Positions 19,055-30,254 are shown, counted from the stretch's first letter. The stretch: 64,000 nt of DNA from Craspedostauros australis (GCA_026770025.1 JAMXDE010000028.1:124001-188000); one strand, 5' to 3'. The notes: a model not told the origin generated them from the sequence alone. Made by a program: numbers and translations.

Positions 19055-20737
19055 ATGAGATCCGCCCACGCTTTCATCGTTCGAGCACTGCTGGTGCTTG
19101 GGGTGGTGGCGTTGGTTGTTGTTGAAGCGCATCCGCGTGGAGACAACAAGTCCATCGTTGGTGCGACTTCGAGTCAGTCCTCCGAAGAGGCAGGGTCGGC
19201 CGCAAGCATCAAGCATTCTCCCAGTGACTACGGAGACGGGTCATCCGTCAGGGATGAGATACAGCGCATTCTCGATCAGATCTGTGAATGGCAAGATGAG
19301 CATCTCCGCTCGCATCATCAAGGAGGACTGCATTCCCATCGGAATGGACATCAATCGGAAGCGAAGATCGGAGGTTCCATCACCGCAGGGCCAGAGCAAG
19401 ATGGCTTTGATCCTCACAAGCCAACACCGCGGCGACCATTTGTCACCCTGACATTCGCGCAGAGCCTGGATGGAAAGATTGCGCTGCGTTTACCGCATGC
19501 ACCATCCGACGTCAGCACAAATCTCCCCATCAGCGGCCCGGAATCGCTGATGTTGACGCACGGCCTGCGCTCCATCCACGACGCTATCTTGGTCGGTGGC
19601 CGTACGTTGGCAGTCGACAATCCCAGGCTGTCCAATCGGTTGTGGAAATCGATATCGGGTGACACAAGCACTGTGCACGCGAACACGGACGCAGATGTAG
19701 ATGCAGACCAAGTTGCCGACAAGGACGGCGCCTACAGCAGCGAATGGAGCGGCTGTCGCAGTGAGCAATACAATAGCAGATGCTCCGAAGGGCAAGTTGT
19801 GAGATCACCCCAGAAGGAAGCCAAGAAAGACACGTTTCGCCAGCCCATCCCCGTCGTCCTCGACACGCATCTATCGTACCTTCGGCAACTCGATTTCCAG
19901 CCTCGTGCATCCTTTCAAGAAACAGCCATCACCCCGTCACAGGCCTCGTTGACAGATCTGGGCATGGAGTTGGCACGAATGCCGCGACAGATGATCGTGT
20001 GTTGTTCAGCGATGGCCCTTTCGGGCCTTTCCGACAATGAGAAACATGCAGCCATGCAGTCGCAAATCATCTTCCTTCCATGCGCTGTGGCGCTTTCCTC
20101 TCAAAGCGCCGACCTAAACACTGCTCCAAGTGAGATGGCACGAACACGACCGCCATCACTCGACCCTGCTGATGTTCTTCAACGCTTGCACCAAGTCCAC
20201 AACATTCGAAGCGTCATGGTCGAGGGCGGGGCGAGCATCCTCACTGCATTTGCCGGTGCATCCAACAGGATGGATCAACGGGACAGCGACGGCTGCATCC
20301 CAAGCCGAAATCTGGTGGACTGTCTGTGCGTCACCATTGCGCCTACGATTCTGGGTCACCAAGATGGCATCCCGGCATTCAAGACTGATGGACTGGTCTG
20401 GTTTGCTGTGGATGAGAAGTCTGGCAACGCGGAACGGGGGCAAGATACCGCTCCGGGTGCCAACCCCAACGGCATCGATGAAGGTTGTAGTGAGAAACAC
20501 TTTGTTGCGGTCACAAACGCGGATGATGGCAACAAAGCGGAGGACATCCCTTTGACATCACCGTCGCGACGTGGAAGATCCGGAGCGCTTCCTTCGACGC
20601 CCGTTCCACAATTCTCCCTGCAGTCCCTCACAGATCCATCCTTCGTGCAGTTGGGAAATGATTGCATCTTGTTAGGCAGATGGTCTCTCCAGAGAGAGAG
20701 AGAGAGAGAGAGAGAGGCGTCGCTAACAGCAGAGTAA
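19055..20737 (+). CDS. RIB7/RibD-type riboflavin-pathway reductase
   Basis: The 560-aa product (from ATG 19055) contains the RibD C-terminal reductase domain, as in the stand-alone fungal/archaeal RIB7 enzyme that reduces the ribosylamino-pyrimidine intermediate of riboflavin synthesis with NADPH. The domain starts near residue 127: PFVTLTFAQSLDGKIA, then LRSIHDAILVGGRTLAVDNP with the substrate/NADPH loop, and later RSVMVEGGASIL and VDCLCVTIAPTILG. Low-complexity insertions split the domain and no deaminase half is present. The N-terminus (HAFIVRALLVLGVVALVVVEA) is a clear signal peptide, but the following residue is not Phe, so plastid import is less certain. The C-terminus reads into a GA microsatellite (REREREREA). 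Specificity between RIB7 and bacterial-type RibD was not settled. Confidence 0.75.
   Translation: MRSAHAFIVRALLVLGVVALVVVEAHPRGDNKSIVGATSSQSSEEAGSAASIKHSPSDYGDGSSVRDEIQRILDQICEWQDEHLRSHHQGGLHSHRNGHQSEAKIGGSITAGPEQDGFDPHKPTPRRPFVTLTFAQSLDGKIALRLPHAPSDVSTNLPISGPESLMLTHGLRSIHDAILVGGRTLAVDNPRLSNRLWKSISGDTSTVHANTDADVDADQVADKDGAYSSEWSGCRSEQYNSRCSEGQVVRSPQKEAKKDTFRQPIPVVLDTHLSYLRQLDFQPRASFQETAITPSQASLTDLGMELARMPRQMIVCCSAMALSGLSDNEKHAAMQSQIIFLPCAVALSSQSADLNTAPSEMARTRPPSLDPADVLQRLHQVHNIRSVMVEGGASILTAFAGASNRMDQRDSDGCIPSRNLVDCLCVTIAPTILGHQDGIPAFKTDGLVWFAVDEKSGNAERGQDTAPGANPNGIDEGCSEKHFVAVTNADDGNKAEDIPLTSPSRRGRSGALPSTPVPQFSLQSLTDPSFVQLGNDCILLGRWSLQREREREREASLTAE
20691..20716 (+). repeat. (AG)n microsatellite
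   Basis: A pure AG run that forms the last coding segment of the RIB7-like gene, read as alternating Arg-Glu. Similar runs lie at about 3555-3571 and 59788-59804. Confidence 0.9.
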
Positions 20738-22912
20738 GCTCCGAGGTGATCTCGACGCAATCAGAGGGGTGATTGTCCTCACACTTGCACCTGTACTGGT
20801 GTCATGCTCGTACTATTCGGTATGGTGCAGACTTCATTCGTCAGGACTCTCCGCTGGTGAAGAGCGCGGTTGCATCAGCACGCCAACATCGGCACGCCAG
20901 CATCGACGATAAGAAGCAAGTAACACAGAAGTCGCGGTGAGCAACAAAACATGATCCAAGTGTTGTCGAAACTGCTGACGGAGTTGTTCGTTGGATGATG
21001 TGCGTCGTCCACGAGGGTGACATGGACGTGTACGTACGGGCTATTATACACCCTTCACACCAGCGCCGTCATCGTCGTACTTGTTTCTGCGTATGCACGC
21101 ATGTCGAAGACTTTGGAGGTGAAAAGCCGATGGTCAGTTTGAGGATGTGGTATCATGACCACAAACGTGTCCTCGCCTTGCTCCACGGATGATCTGTTTG
21201 CTTTTCTCTTTTCGATTGCGTCTTCGCCCATCTCAAATCACATAGGCCTCAGGAACAGCTTCCCCTTGAAGCTCGACACCGACAACACACAAGGCGCGGG
21301 CGCATGGCAAAGAGGAGGTTGAAACACGAAGTAGCTCGTACGTGGTGCACAACGCCCTATCTACGCACGAGCAACTTCATATGTCCTCGCCGCCGAATGC
21401 GTCATTGTGTTTTTGCGGTTATGAACGGTAGATGGCGATGATGTGAAATAGTTGGGCTCTCGGAAGGGAGTTCAATGCCCGCGATGAAGCTTGTGAGCCA
21501 GCGTCGCTGGATCGCCCACGTCGGCCACCTTGGTGGGGTGTCCTTGTCTGGAAGTTGGTTGTCGGTGGTACTGATCTGGATTTGGGTGCCCAGCCCCGCA
21601 CAGAGAGGACACAACTTTTTGTAAACCGCGTCCAGCAATGATGTTGAACATTGACTTCGCTTTGTGCCGGCAGTGTGGTGCTTTTTCGAATGTGGGCTTA
21701 TGTTGGATGCTTGACGTTGTTACTACAAGCAGAGTGAGTCAGGCTGTTTGTGTCCGTCCTTGGTTGAAGTCTGACGAATAGATTCGACTGTTCCCGACGC
21801 TGGTTTGTCCCACGTCGACAAATCTGTGTCATTTGACGACGCTGTTACTCCGACTGTAGCACTGATGCAGTTGCAAACTTGTGTTGCGATTGGTGGCCTG
21901 TCGGCAAGAGTTTTTGGTGGACAATTGGCTCCGTCAGCCGCCTTGCGAGACCAAGTGGCGGAATATAATTATGCCCCGTCATCGCCATGTTGAAGTTGAG
22001 GCTGAGTAGTGTTTGTACCGGACGCTGCGACAAAGTGTGTACAAAATGCGGCGACAGTTCGAGGCAGAACAGGGCAGGCGCTTCTACTAACACGAGGTGG
22101 AACACTGCGTTTGCGACCTGCTGGCATGTGGTCGAAGACAAATGACGACTTTTTTCTACTCCACTCTGTGTGTGCTGCGCTGTGCTGGATTTCTCTTCCT
22201 CTGTTCTGCTCACCGCTACGTGGGTTTGTGAGCACCAACACGGAGACGTGGACAAGAGTCAACCTCATCCATCCAAATCGTCCACCACGAGAATAGTGTG
22301 CCAACCGCAATACTCTCCTCTACTCGACTCAAAGCCTTCTTGCCATCGCGTTCTGCATTTGTGCGATGCTGATGTGAAAACGGTTCGAGTGGTCGGAACA
22401 AAGCACTTGCGTTGCTGACCACGGGAGATCCACCTGGATTCGAATGTCCGCAATAGTACACTGCTAGCGCGCGTAGGAGCGTGAATACGGGTGGAGATAA
22501 GACCGCCAACACAAGCACAGGCGTACAAGCACAGAGCCGACAAGCCTTGGCAAAGCAGTGCTGCGCAGAGCAGCTGGACTTGCGTCCTGGATGCGAACGG
22601 ATCGGAGGTTCGGCACACCTCACCAAGTGTTGTGCCCGCAACATCAGGTTGCCTGAACAATCCGATTCCGCGTTATGAGACCTGGCAATCATCGGCCATC
22701 ACCTGCCACCGCTCGTAGGTCATCATAACAGACTCAATCACCAACAATCAAAAGTCAGCGATCAATCATCAATCATCAATCATCAGCCAACGACTGTCAG
22801 CTCAAAGCTCGCGAATCACATCAACTCGCATATTGCATACCTGACAAAGCCAAACGCCGAAGCACGAAGCACGAAGCAGGAACAACAAGCACACAGCCAT
22901 CAATGCCGAACG
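20738..22912. other. intergenic, no supported gene
   Basis: Frames up to 158 codons (such as 22216-22692 minus and 21845-22255 minus) overlap one another in several frames and show no domain. The stretch just before the next gene (about 22740-22790) contains repeated ATCAATCATCA units, probably leader. Nothing else recognised. Confidence 0.4.
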
Positions 22913-24901
22913 ATGAACGACCTCAACAGCACGGATGAGCCGGACGTTCCGAGCATCTCCGAAGCTATGTCTGGGATGGAGCCCCAGGCGAGCGTCGTAC
23001 CCACCGCAGTGGGCCAGGATCATCGTCTCTTTCCATCGTTGCTGTCACAAGCCAACGAAGAACAGCAGGAGCAGCAGGACAACAAGACAGTTCTTGCGGG
23101 GAACAAACGAAAGTCATTACCATTGGATAGCAACGTCATGTCTACGAACGATGATGGTATCGATGGTGCCAACGAGCCTGGCTTTGACAACGACAGGATT
23201 GACGATCGAGATGGTCAGTTCAACGAGGCCGACTACAATGATGGGAGGGACCATCGAAAGGTCAACATGCATCAACGCCAGCGCCAGCGCCAACGATGGC
23301 ATACTGCGAGCAGTAGCCAGGAGGCTGACTTTGACATGGACCCCCAACACGACCGTTCTGCTGTATCTGATCGTGCAGACGCAAAGATCGCAGGGTCAAG
23401 AAGACGAAGAAGAAGCACTGACGACACCGACGGCGTCAAGGCCATGGCCACAGGCGTGCACGCACCAGAAAGCTCGAACAACCCGGAGCCAGACGCTCAA
23501 TCCCAATTTGCCGTTGCAAGACCTTGGAAGCAAGCTCTTATGCAAAATATTGGTGCCCATCCCCAGCTGCCAATTGGAAACCAAGACAGTCAACAAGAAG
23601 CATACGCATCACAAGCGCAATCATCCGAGGCCGAAGTTGTCGCGGTGCCCGAATCAAAGCAAACGTACGATCTGGCTGTCAAGGAACTGAACGACCTCTC
23701 CGTGAAACAGCGCGACAAGGTATACGATGACATCCACGGTGTCTCCAAGATCGAAGCAGAGGAACCATCCAAGATGAACTTTCTCCTGCGCACAATGCGC
23801 CGTGAGTTGTCGCAGATGTCACCATCCGACCGACAGGCGCACGATCAGGCCATGGGACTCAATGAGTCGTTCGTGGAGGATCGGGCATTCGCGATGTCCT
23901 TTCTTCGTGCAGACAACTACGACTCAAGCAAGGCAGCACGGAGGATGTGCAACTACTTCAAGGAGAAGTCAGCGCTGTTTGGCCAAGACCGTCTGGCCCA
24001 GCCCATCACTCTCCGTGACCTGGATCCAAAAACGAGCAAGATTCTCGAATCGGGCTGCGTACAGGTGCTGGCGAAGCGCGACTCAGCCAGCCGTGCTGTC
24101 ATCTGCGTCACGTTCAAGCCCAGTTGGAGGTACGGATCCAGCATCCCGAACATCCTGAAGATGCTTTGGTACATGGCCTGCGCGATGCCAGAAGATCCAG
24201 AGAATCAGCTCAGGGCTCCGGTCCTCGTCCTGTACGCTGTTGGGGACATAGACTTCGCCGATGACGAACAAGGTCTCTTCCGCGACTGCGGACGTCTATT
24301 CCACAGCATGCCCCTGCGGCTCTCATCCATCCATGGCTGCTTCAACAATGAAAAGACGAAGCACTTTCTTTCGATCATCATGGCTGTAATGGGACCCAGC
24401 AACCGCGCGAGGTTCCGATCGCACGAAGAGTCGCATGAGCGATGTCAGGAAATGCTGATGACGTTTGGCATCCCGGTGTCGGTCATGCCATGGGACATCC
24501 ATGGCAACATCAAGGTCAAGGAGCATCTCAAATGGATCGCACGGCGCGAGATCAAGGAGACGAGCATGCTGGCCAGCGACGGCGCTGCTTTCGCGGGTAT
24601 CGATCTGCCTACAACGAATGATGTTTTGTTCGGCAGAGGCAAGCCGTACCAGCAACACCCAGGCAACATCTATTTGCTCGAGCTCATCAGATCGAATCAG
24701 GAGCAATATAACAACACCGAACGGGGTTCCAAGTCGAGCGTTGGCAAGCTCGTCGTAGACAAGGCACGGCGTGACACCAATGCTCGCTTCCTGCAGCGGA
24801 GAGACGATGGGTGGTGGTTCGAGGTACCCTCCGATGTCGCGATCGAAAAGGTCTGCTACAGCTTTCGGAATTTCCGAACGAGGGATTCCGGGTCGCGGTA
24901 A
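22913..24901 (+). CDS. SEC14-like / DUF6824 fusion protein
   Basis: The 662-aa product has a disordered, Asp/Gln-rich N-terminal third, then two domains. Residues about 270-545 resemble the diatom branch of CRAL-TRIO/SEC14-like lipid-binding proteins: a helical lead (DDIHGVSKIEAEEPS), FLRADNYDSSKAARRMCNYF, ITLRDLDPKTSKILESG, and a closing FGIPVSVMPWDIHGNIKVKE. Residues 567-655 form a DUF6824 domain: TTNDVLFGRGKPYQQHPGN, a basic SSVGKLVVDKARR helix and GWWFEVPSDVAIEKV. DUF6824 is suspected to be nuclear or DNA-associated, but its function is not established. Combining a putative lipid-sensing module with DUF6824 is the notable feature. Single exon; the start ATG 22913 follows a repeat-rich leader. 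Confidence 0.8.
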   Translation: MNDLNSTDEPDVPSISEAMSGMEPQASVVPTAVGQDHRLFPSLLSQANEEQQEQQDNKTVLAGNKRKSLPLDSNVMSTNDDGIDGANEPGFDNDRIDDRDGQFNEADYNDGRDHRKVNMHQRQRQRQRWHTASSSQEADFDMDPQHDRSAVSDRADAKIAGSRRRRRSTDDTDGVKAMATGVHAPESSNNPEPDAQSQFAVARPWKQALMQNIGAHPQLPIGNQDSQQEAYASQAQSSEAEVVAVPESKQTYDLAVKELNDLSVKQRDKVYDDIHGVSKIEAEEPSKMNFLLRTMRRELSQMSPSDRQAHDQAMGLNESFVEDRAFAMSFLRADNYDSSKAARRMCNYFKEKSALFGQDRLAQPITLRDLDPKTSKILESGCVQVLAKRDSASRAVICVTFKPSWRYGSSIPNILKMLWYMACAMPEDPENQLRAPVLVLYAVGDIDFADDEQGLFRDCGRLFHSMPLRLSSIHGCFNNEKTKHFLSIIMAVMGPSNRARFRSHEESHERCQEMLMTFGIPVSVMPWDIHGNIKVKEHLKWIARREIKETSMLASDGAAFAGIDLPTTNDVLFGRGKPYQQHPGNIYLLELIRSNQEQYNNTERGSKSSVGKLVVDKARRDTNARFLQRRDDGWWFEVPSDVAIEKVCYSFRNFRTRDSGSR

Positions 24902-26034
24902 TATCGTCTTCGGACCAACTATTGTAATATTATACAATAGAATAATATTGAACATAACATAATACTAGTAATAGTATTACAAGCGCGACAACCAATCGAC
25001 AGGTTGGGAAAGTACGAGCAGAGTACCATGTGTACATACCCAGGCAGTTCATTGGTGACTGCTTCGATAATGGACAGGATGATGATTCCAGAGATCGATT
25101 TTCATTGGAGGCTGATGGAATTGATGGAGATAGCGATGAAGATGGCGGTGGAGATGACGCGGATCGAAGGAGTTCATACCGCGCCGCGTGGGAAATGCCA
25201 TTACGAGCTAGAGCCGAGCACGACAAGCATAGATTGGAGATTGAAGTGGTGTTATCGTACTAGAGCATTGTATCATATTGGCACATTGTAGCGCTCTCGT
25301 CGTCCTATGTGCAGCACATCTTCGCTGGTGCGGTCGTCGGTGGTGGCCACAAACGCATTTTGGGTACGCTCATGCTTCATGAGAGTTGCGTGTGGAGTCC
25401 GTTGAACTTGCGAGTACGAGCAGATCGCACGGGTGTGTGGAGCAAACAAGGACCATTTCACGTATTCGCCGAGCGGAAAATGAGGAGCACGGCAGAACCA
25501 TGCGAGCACGTACTGTCAAGCCGTACCTCGACTCGATTATGATCGCCCATCGAACGACTTTGTGTCCTGCTCAAGACGATAGCAAACGGATTGGAGTAAG
25601 CAAATGAACATCCCATGGAATGTCCATGGCACGCGAAAGATCTTCCACGGGAGCCATTGGTCTGTGCACCATTCACTGCGAGCACATTCGGTTCACTGCA
25701 AGGAATGCACTTGGGATCGGTGCCATTCACAAGTTGATCGTCGGGAATCTCAAAATTCGTAGATCACGCGACTAGTTTTGGAGTTGCGGAGGGTCCCGAT
25801 ACCGGTGCGTCGCACCATTGAGTTCACGTGTAGTGCTATGATGCACGCACAGTGTGCTGATGGAATAATGCATGTATCGTGTATTTGTGTATGGTAATTC
25901 GATCACATAAATGAACGGTGCAGGCAGATGTACTATACGTAGAGTAGTCCTGTCACAGCACTTGCCACAAAAACAGCAGAGTTGGATTTGAATGCCACAA
26001 CATCCGTTTTTCCTTGTTTATTTTCACTGCTCTG
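24902..26034. other. tail-to-tail intergenic region
   Basis: No gene is supported. Two AT-rich inverted repeats follow the stop codon (listed separately). GAGTAC occurs near 25020 and 25412. Short frames at 25004-25291 and 25458-25730 have no domain. Confidence 0.4.
24919..24978. terminator. two AT-rich inverted repeats after the SEC14-DUF6824 gene
   Basis: CTATTGTA (24919-24926) pairs with TACAATAG (24933-24940), and AATACTA (24961-24967) pairs with TAGTATT (24972-24978). They lie 18-77 bp after the stop codon and may belong to the 3' UTR; a role in 3'-end formation is inference. Confidence 0.3.
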
Positions 26035-27612
26035 CTAAGCCTCTGCCTGTGCCTGCGAATTCGCCCACGCTTCCAGAGAATCCATTTGGATGGATTCCTG
26101 AGTGCCCTCCGTAAGGTCCTTGATCGCCACTTGGCCATTCTCGAATTCGTCTTGGCCGATGATCGCGCAGTACCTGGCACCGATGCGATCGGCATGCTTG
26201 AAGACCCACTTGGTCTTCTTGGACTCCAGCACGACATCCACGCTCTGTCCTGCCAGCCGAAGTTCCTTGGCGACCTTCAGTGCGGCGGAGTAGTATTCCT
26301 CGTTCATCGCGAACACGACGGTGTCGAAACCGGAGGATTGGAATGATGGCAGCTTGTTGCGCTCCTTCAGGAGCTCCACGATGACCGCGTCACCGAATCC
26401 GAAGCCTGCCGCGGGCGTTGGCTCCCCGCCGAAGGTCTCCAAGAGCTTGTCATAGCGCCCGCCGCCGGCGATGGCACGCAGCTCGCCCTTGCGATCGAAG
26501 GCCTCGAAGACGGCGCCGGTGTAGTAGGCCAGCCCACGCACGACGGAGGCGTCGAACATAACCCAGTCGGCGATACCGTAGGCCTCGCAAAGGTCAAAGA
26601 GCTTGGTGAGCTGCTGCACGGCCGGCGAATCCTCACCCAACGTCTTGGCGATCTCCTCGACGGAGCTGACAGTGAGAACCTGAGTGAGCTGTTCCACGAC
26701 CGATCTATCCAGCCCCAGCTCTTCCAGATCTCCCTGGATGGCATCGAGCGGCACCTTCTCGAGTTTGTCGACGAGGACGCACGTGGCAGCGAACTTTTCG
26801 GGAGGGATGCCCAGGCCCGTCAAGACCTCGCCGATGACCAGGCGGGAGTTGATCTTGATACCGACGTCGTCACTGGTGAGGCCAACGGCGTCGAAGAAGG
26901 TGACCATGGCGCTGAGGAGCTCGGCATCGGCCTCCTCACCTGCGACGCCCCAGATGTCCATATTCCATTGGAAGTGCTCGCGACGGCGTCCGCGCGTCAT
27001 GCGCTCGTATCTCCAGCACTGCGGTATCGAGAACCACTTGAGGGGGAGGGGGAGTCCATTCTTCTTGGAGAGCACCATGCGCGCCAGACTGGGTGTCATT
27101 TCCGGTCGCAAGGCGACGGAGCGATCGCCCTTGTCGACGAAGTTGTAGAGCTGCTGCGTGACCTCCTCGCCTGCCTTGCGGGTGTAGAGGGCCTCGTTCT
27201 CCAGCACCGGCGCATCGTACTCGGAGAAGCTGTACTGCTTGGCCACGGAACGCCAGTGATCAAAGAGCCACGTTCGTAATCTCATGTCCTCTGGGAAGAA
27301 GTCTCTGGTTCCCTTGGGCGGGTTGGTCTCGAGCTTCGGGCGTGGTTTGGTCTTGTTGGACTTCGCCTTGCCGCCCTTGGACGATTCTGTCTTGTCTGAC
27401 AGGTCCTTGTCCTGCACCGCGTTGGAGACGCGTCCCGAGAGGAACCTGGCCGTGGATGACGTTGGTGCCGATGGTGTTGCGATGGTGACGACCGGTCTCC
27501 GGAAGGAGACAGATCTGGTGGCGGAGAGGACGTGGAATGCAGACGTCGTCGTCGCCGCACGTGCGAATGCCGAAACGAGCAACATGTTCCTGGCTGTGGC
27601 GGTCAATTTCAT
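26035..27612 (-). CDS. histidyl-tRNA synthetase, organellar
   Basis: The 525-aa product (from ATG 27612) is a class II histidyl-tRNA synthetase that charges tRNA-His. It has the HisRS start PPKGTRDFFPEDM, the ALRPEMTPSLAR segment, motif 2 (RYERMTRGRRREHFQWNMD), the histidine-binding VRGLAYYTG and GGGRYDKLL, and a C-terminal anticodon-binding domain. The N-terminus is a signal peptide-like stretch ending TTTSA-FHVLSA, a good ASAFAP motif, followed by a basic transit-type segment, so import into the plastid is likely, perhaps shared with mitochondria. The frame is open up to 27864, but that extension crosses a TGAG microsatellite and is excluded. Tail-to-tail with the SEC14-DUF6824 gene, head-to-head with canonical GPI. 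Confidence 0.9.
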   Translation of the reverse strand: MKLTATARNMLLVSAFARAATTTSAFHVLSATRSVSFRRPVVTIATPSAPTSSTARFLSGRVSNAVQDKDLSDKTESSKGGKAKSNKTKPRPKLETNPPKGTRDFFPEDMRLRTWLFDHWRSVAKQYSFSEYDAPVLENEALYTRKAGEEVTQQLYNFVDKGDRSVALRPEMTPSLARMVLSKKNGLPLPLKWFSIPQCWRYERMTRGRRREHFQWNMDIWGVAGEEADAELLSAMVTFFDAVGLTSDDVGIKINSRLVIGEVLTGLGIPPEKFAATCVLVDKLEKVPLDAIQGDLEELGLDRSVVEQLTQVLTVSSVEEIAKTLGEDSPAVQQLTKLFDLCEAYGIADWVMFDASVVRGLAYYTGAVFEAFDRKGELRAIAGGGRYDKLLETFGGEPTPAAGFGFGDAVIVELLKERNKLPSFQSSGFDTVVFAMNEEYYSAALKVAKELRLAGQSVDVVLESKKTKWVFKHADRIGARYCAIIGQDEFENGQVAIKDLTEGTQESIQMDSLEAWANSQAQAEA

Positions 27613-28556
27613 GTTTGGTGTAGGTGTTGGGTTTCGTGTTGGTTCTGATCGATGGGAGTATTGTTGACTTCGTGATCGCGTTTTCAGCCAACCGAGACGA
27701 TGTGATGGACGGCGGGTACCTGTGCCAATCGATGTCAATCGAGTGGATTGCTTTCCTCGTGTCCCAACCTTCGCGTGTGGATAGGTGGGTTGGAAGTTGG
27801 GTTGGGTGAGTGAGTGAGTGAATGAGTGAGTGAATGAGTGAGTGAGTGAGTGAGTGGAGGACAACCGCTGATCAAGATCTTGATGGGGATCTGAATGGAA
27901 ATCGCGCGGTCATGGTTGTCGATGGTTCTCGGCAGTCGCTGTTGGTTGTTGAGATGGTTGTTCATGCGTTGTTTCTGTGTTATTTCGTGATGCAGAACGT
28001 TTGGATGCGTCGTTGTTTGGGAAGATGAGTTGTTCCCACCAACGTCATGCACAACTTCCATTTTTGTAATCGTTCTGGTCGGAAACGAAAGTGTCCGTCA
28101 AGTGTCTCAGTCTAGATCGTACAAGCTGCGATTGGACACGCATCGTCTGTGCATCGTACGTATGTGCGTCGCAAAGTCATCGATCACACGTCGCGAATCC
28201 CCCGAACGTCAGTGAAATCGGCTGTCTCATGACTGAGTTGTCAAAAGGAGCCACGACTGCGGAAAGGGGGAGTGGAAGAAGATTCCCGAACGAAAGCGAT
28301 CTTTGGATGCTGTTCGCTTTTCCTTCCCCGCCATGCCGCCATGTCGTCGCATGACACGTCGCGAACAAGCGTGGACGGAACCAAATGGTGCGCGGGGAAG
28401 CTGTCAAGATGTGTTTCGCGCAAGTAGATCGTCGGTAGAATAATAACAACACACCGCGCATGGCATGCAGCTCGCAGCTCGTGTGGCTGATCATAAAAAT
28501 CCAACACCTGGAACCAAAGAAACCTCAGGACTATTGTTACATTACCACGCAACAAG
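27613..28556. promoter_or_regulatory. divergent region between HisRS and canonical GPI
   Basis: About 0.94 kb between two start codons. Apart from the TGAG microsatellite I see no gene and no confident motif. Confidence 0.35.
27806..27857 (+). repeat. (TGAG)n tetranucleotide microsatellite
   Basis: TGAG units with occasional TGAA variants in the leader of the HisRS gene. Confidence 0.9.
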
Positions 28557-30254
28557 ATGAACAGCGATGTCACCACCACGAGCGCCTGGCAGGCACTGAG
28601 CAAGCATGCAGCCAGCATGAAGGGCACCCCGATGAAGGAGCTGTTCGAGAAGGATCCAAAGCGCTTCGAGAAGTTCTCGACCACGCTGGACGCCACCGCT
28701 GACGGCAGCGAGCAGCTGCTGCTGGACTACTCCAAGAACCTGGTCACGGACGAGACCATGAAGATGCTGCGCGAGCTGGCCACCACCACCAACGTCATGG
28801 ACACCGCCAAGAAGATGTTCGCGGGCGAGAAGATCAACACCACGGAGGGGCGCGCTGTGCTGCACGTCGCCCTGCGCAACCAGTCCAACACCCCCATCGT
28901 CGTGGATGGCAAGGACGTCATGCCGGAGGTCAACGAGACGCTCGCGCGCATCAAGGTCTTCGTGGAGCAGGTGCGTTCCGGGGAGTGGAAGGGACAGACC
29001 GGCAAGTCCATCTCCTGCATCGTCAACATCGGCATCGGAGGCAGCGATCTGGGCCCGGTCATGGTCTGCGAGGCCCTCAAGCCATACTCCAAGCGCGATC
29101 TCGCCATGCACTTCTGCTCCAACGTCGACGGCACGCACATGGCAGAGATCCTCAACAAGTGCGACCCGGAGACCACGCTCTTCCTCATCGCCAGCAAGAC
29201 CTTCACCACGCAGGAGACCATGACCAACGCTGGCACGGCCAAGCAGTGGGTCCTCGACGCCTTCGACAAGGACGCCTCCGCCATCGCCAAGCACTTCGCC
29301 GCGCTATCCACCAACGCAGCCAAGGTCTCAGACTTCGGCATCGACACCAACAACATGTTCGGATTCTGGGACTGGGTCGGCGGACGCTACTCCCTCTGGA
29401 GTGCCATCGGCACGCCCATCGCCCTCTCCATCGGCTTCGACAACTGGATGGAGCTGCATGCCGGCGCCCACCTCATGGACCAGCACTTCATGAACGCACC
29501 CATGGAGGACAATCTGCCCATGAACCTGGCCCTGCTCGGGATCTGGTACAACAACTTCATGGACGCGCAGAGCCTCGCCATTCTGCCCTACGACCAGTAC
29601 ATGCACCGATTCGCCGCCTACTTCCAGCAGGGTGACATGGAGTCCAACGGAAAGTACGTCACCAAGGAGGGCGCCAAGATCGACAACTACGAGACCGGAC
29701 CCATCATCTGGGGCGAGCCAGGCACCAACGGCCAGCATGCCTTCTACCAGCTCATCCACCAGGGCACCAAGCTCATCCCATGCGACTTCCTCGCCCCAAT
29801 CCGCACGCAGAACAATCTGCCAAAATCCATCGGCGCCCCCGTGGATCACCACCCCATCCTCCTCTCCAACTTCTTCGCCCAGACCGAGGCCCTGGCGTTC
29901 GGAAAGGATGAGGCGACAGTCCGCGAGGAGCTCAAGGCCAGCCTCGGTGACGACCAGGCCAAGATCGACGCCCTCGCACCCCACAAGATCTTCGACGGAA
30001 ACCGTCCATCCAACTCGCTCCTCTTCACCAAGCTCACGCCGAAGATCCTGGGGATGCTCATCGCCATGTACGAGATGAAGATCTTCATCCAGGGCGCCAT
30101 CTGGAACATCAACAGCTTCGATCAGTGGGGCGTGGAACTGGGCAAGGCGCTGGCCAAGAAGATCCTCCCTGAGCTCAAGAGCGCAGATCCGGTCACTTCG
30201 CACGATTCCTCCACCAACGGCCTCATCAACTTTTACAAGAAGAACGCAGAGTAG
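28557..30254 (+). CDS. GPI: glucose-6-phosphate isomerase, canonical
   Basis: The 565-aa product is a normal-length GPI interconverting glucose-6-phosphate and fructose-6-phosphate in glycolysis and gluconeogenesis. All family signatures are intact: phosphate-binding GIGGSDLGP (S163) and SKTFTTQET (213-221), GGR at 275-277, catalytic E362 in [11 protein letters not shown]394 in NGQHAFYQ, and Q523 with K530 in DQWGVELGK. There is no signal or transit peptide, so it is probably cytosolic. Codon choice is strongly C-ending (AAC, ATC, AAG), more so than its neighbours, suggesting high expression; this bias also creates long antisense frames over the gene that are not real. Single exon. Confidence 0.96.
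   Translation: MNSDVTTTSAWQALSKHAASMKGTPMKELFEKDPKRFEKFSTTLDATADGSEQLLLDYSKNLVTDETMKMLRELATTTNVMDTAKKMFAGEKINTTEGRAVLHVALRNQSNTPIVVDGKDVMPEVNETLARIKVFVEQVRSGEWKGQTGKSISCIVNIGIGGSDLGPVMVCEALKPYSKRDLAMHFCSNVDGTHMAEILNKCDPETTLFLIASKTFTTQETMTNAGTAKQWVLDAFDKDASAIAKHFAALSTNAAKVSDFGIDTNNMFGFWDWVGGRYSLWSAIGTPIALSIGFDNWMELHAGAHLMDQHFMNAPMEDNLPMNLALLGIWYNNFMDAQSLAILPYDQYMHRFAAYFQQGDMESNGKYVTKEGAKIDNYETGPIIWGEPGTNGQHAFYQLIHQGTKLIPCDFLAPIRTQNNLPKSIGAPVDHHPILLSNFFAQTEALAFGKDEATVREELKASLGDDQAKIDALAPHKIFDGNRPSNSLLFTKLTPKILGMLIAMYEMKIFIQGAIWNINSFDQWGVELGKALAKKILPELKSADPVTSHDSSTNGLINFYKKNAE

Noticed and set aside
27800-27860. TGAG tandem units as a possible CRISPR or minisatellite array
   Set aside because: A simple tetranucleotide microsatellite without spacers.
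28542-30203. Long minus-strand frames (250 and 291 codons) over the canonical GPI
   Set aside because: They are complements of a strongly C-ending coding sequence, contain no domain, and vanish as candidates once the plus-strand GPI is accepted.
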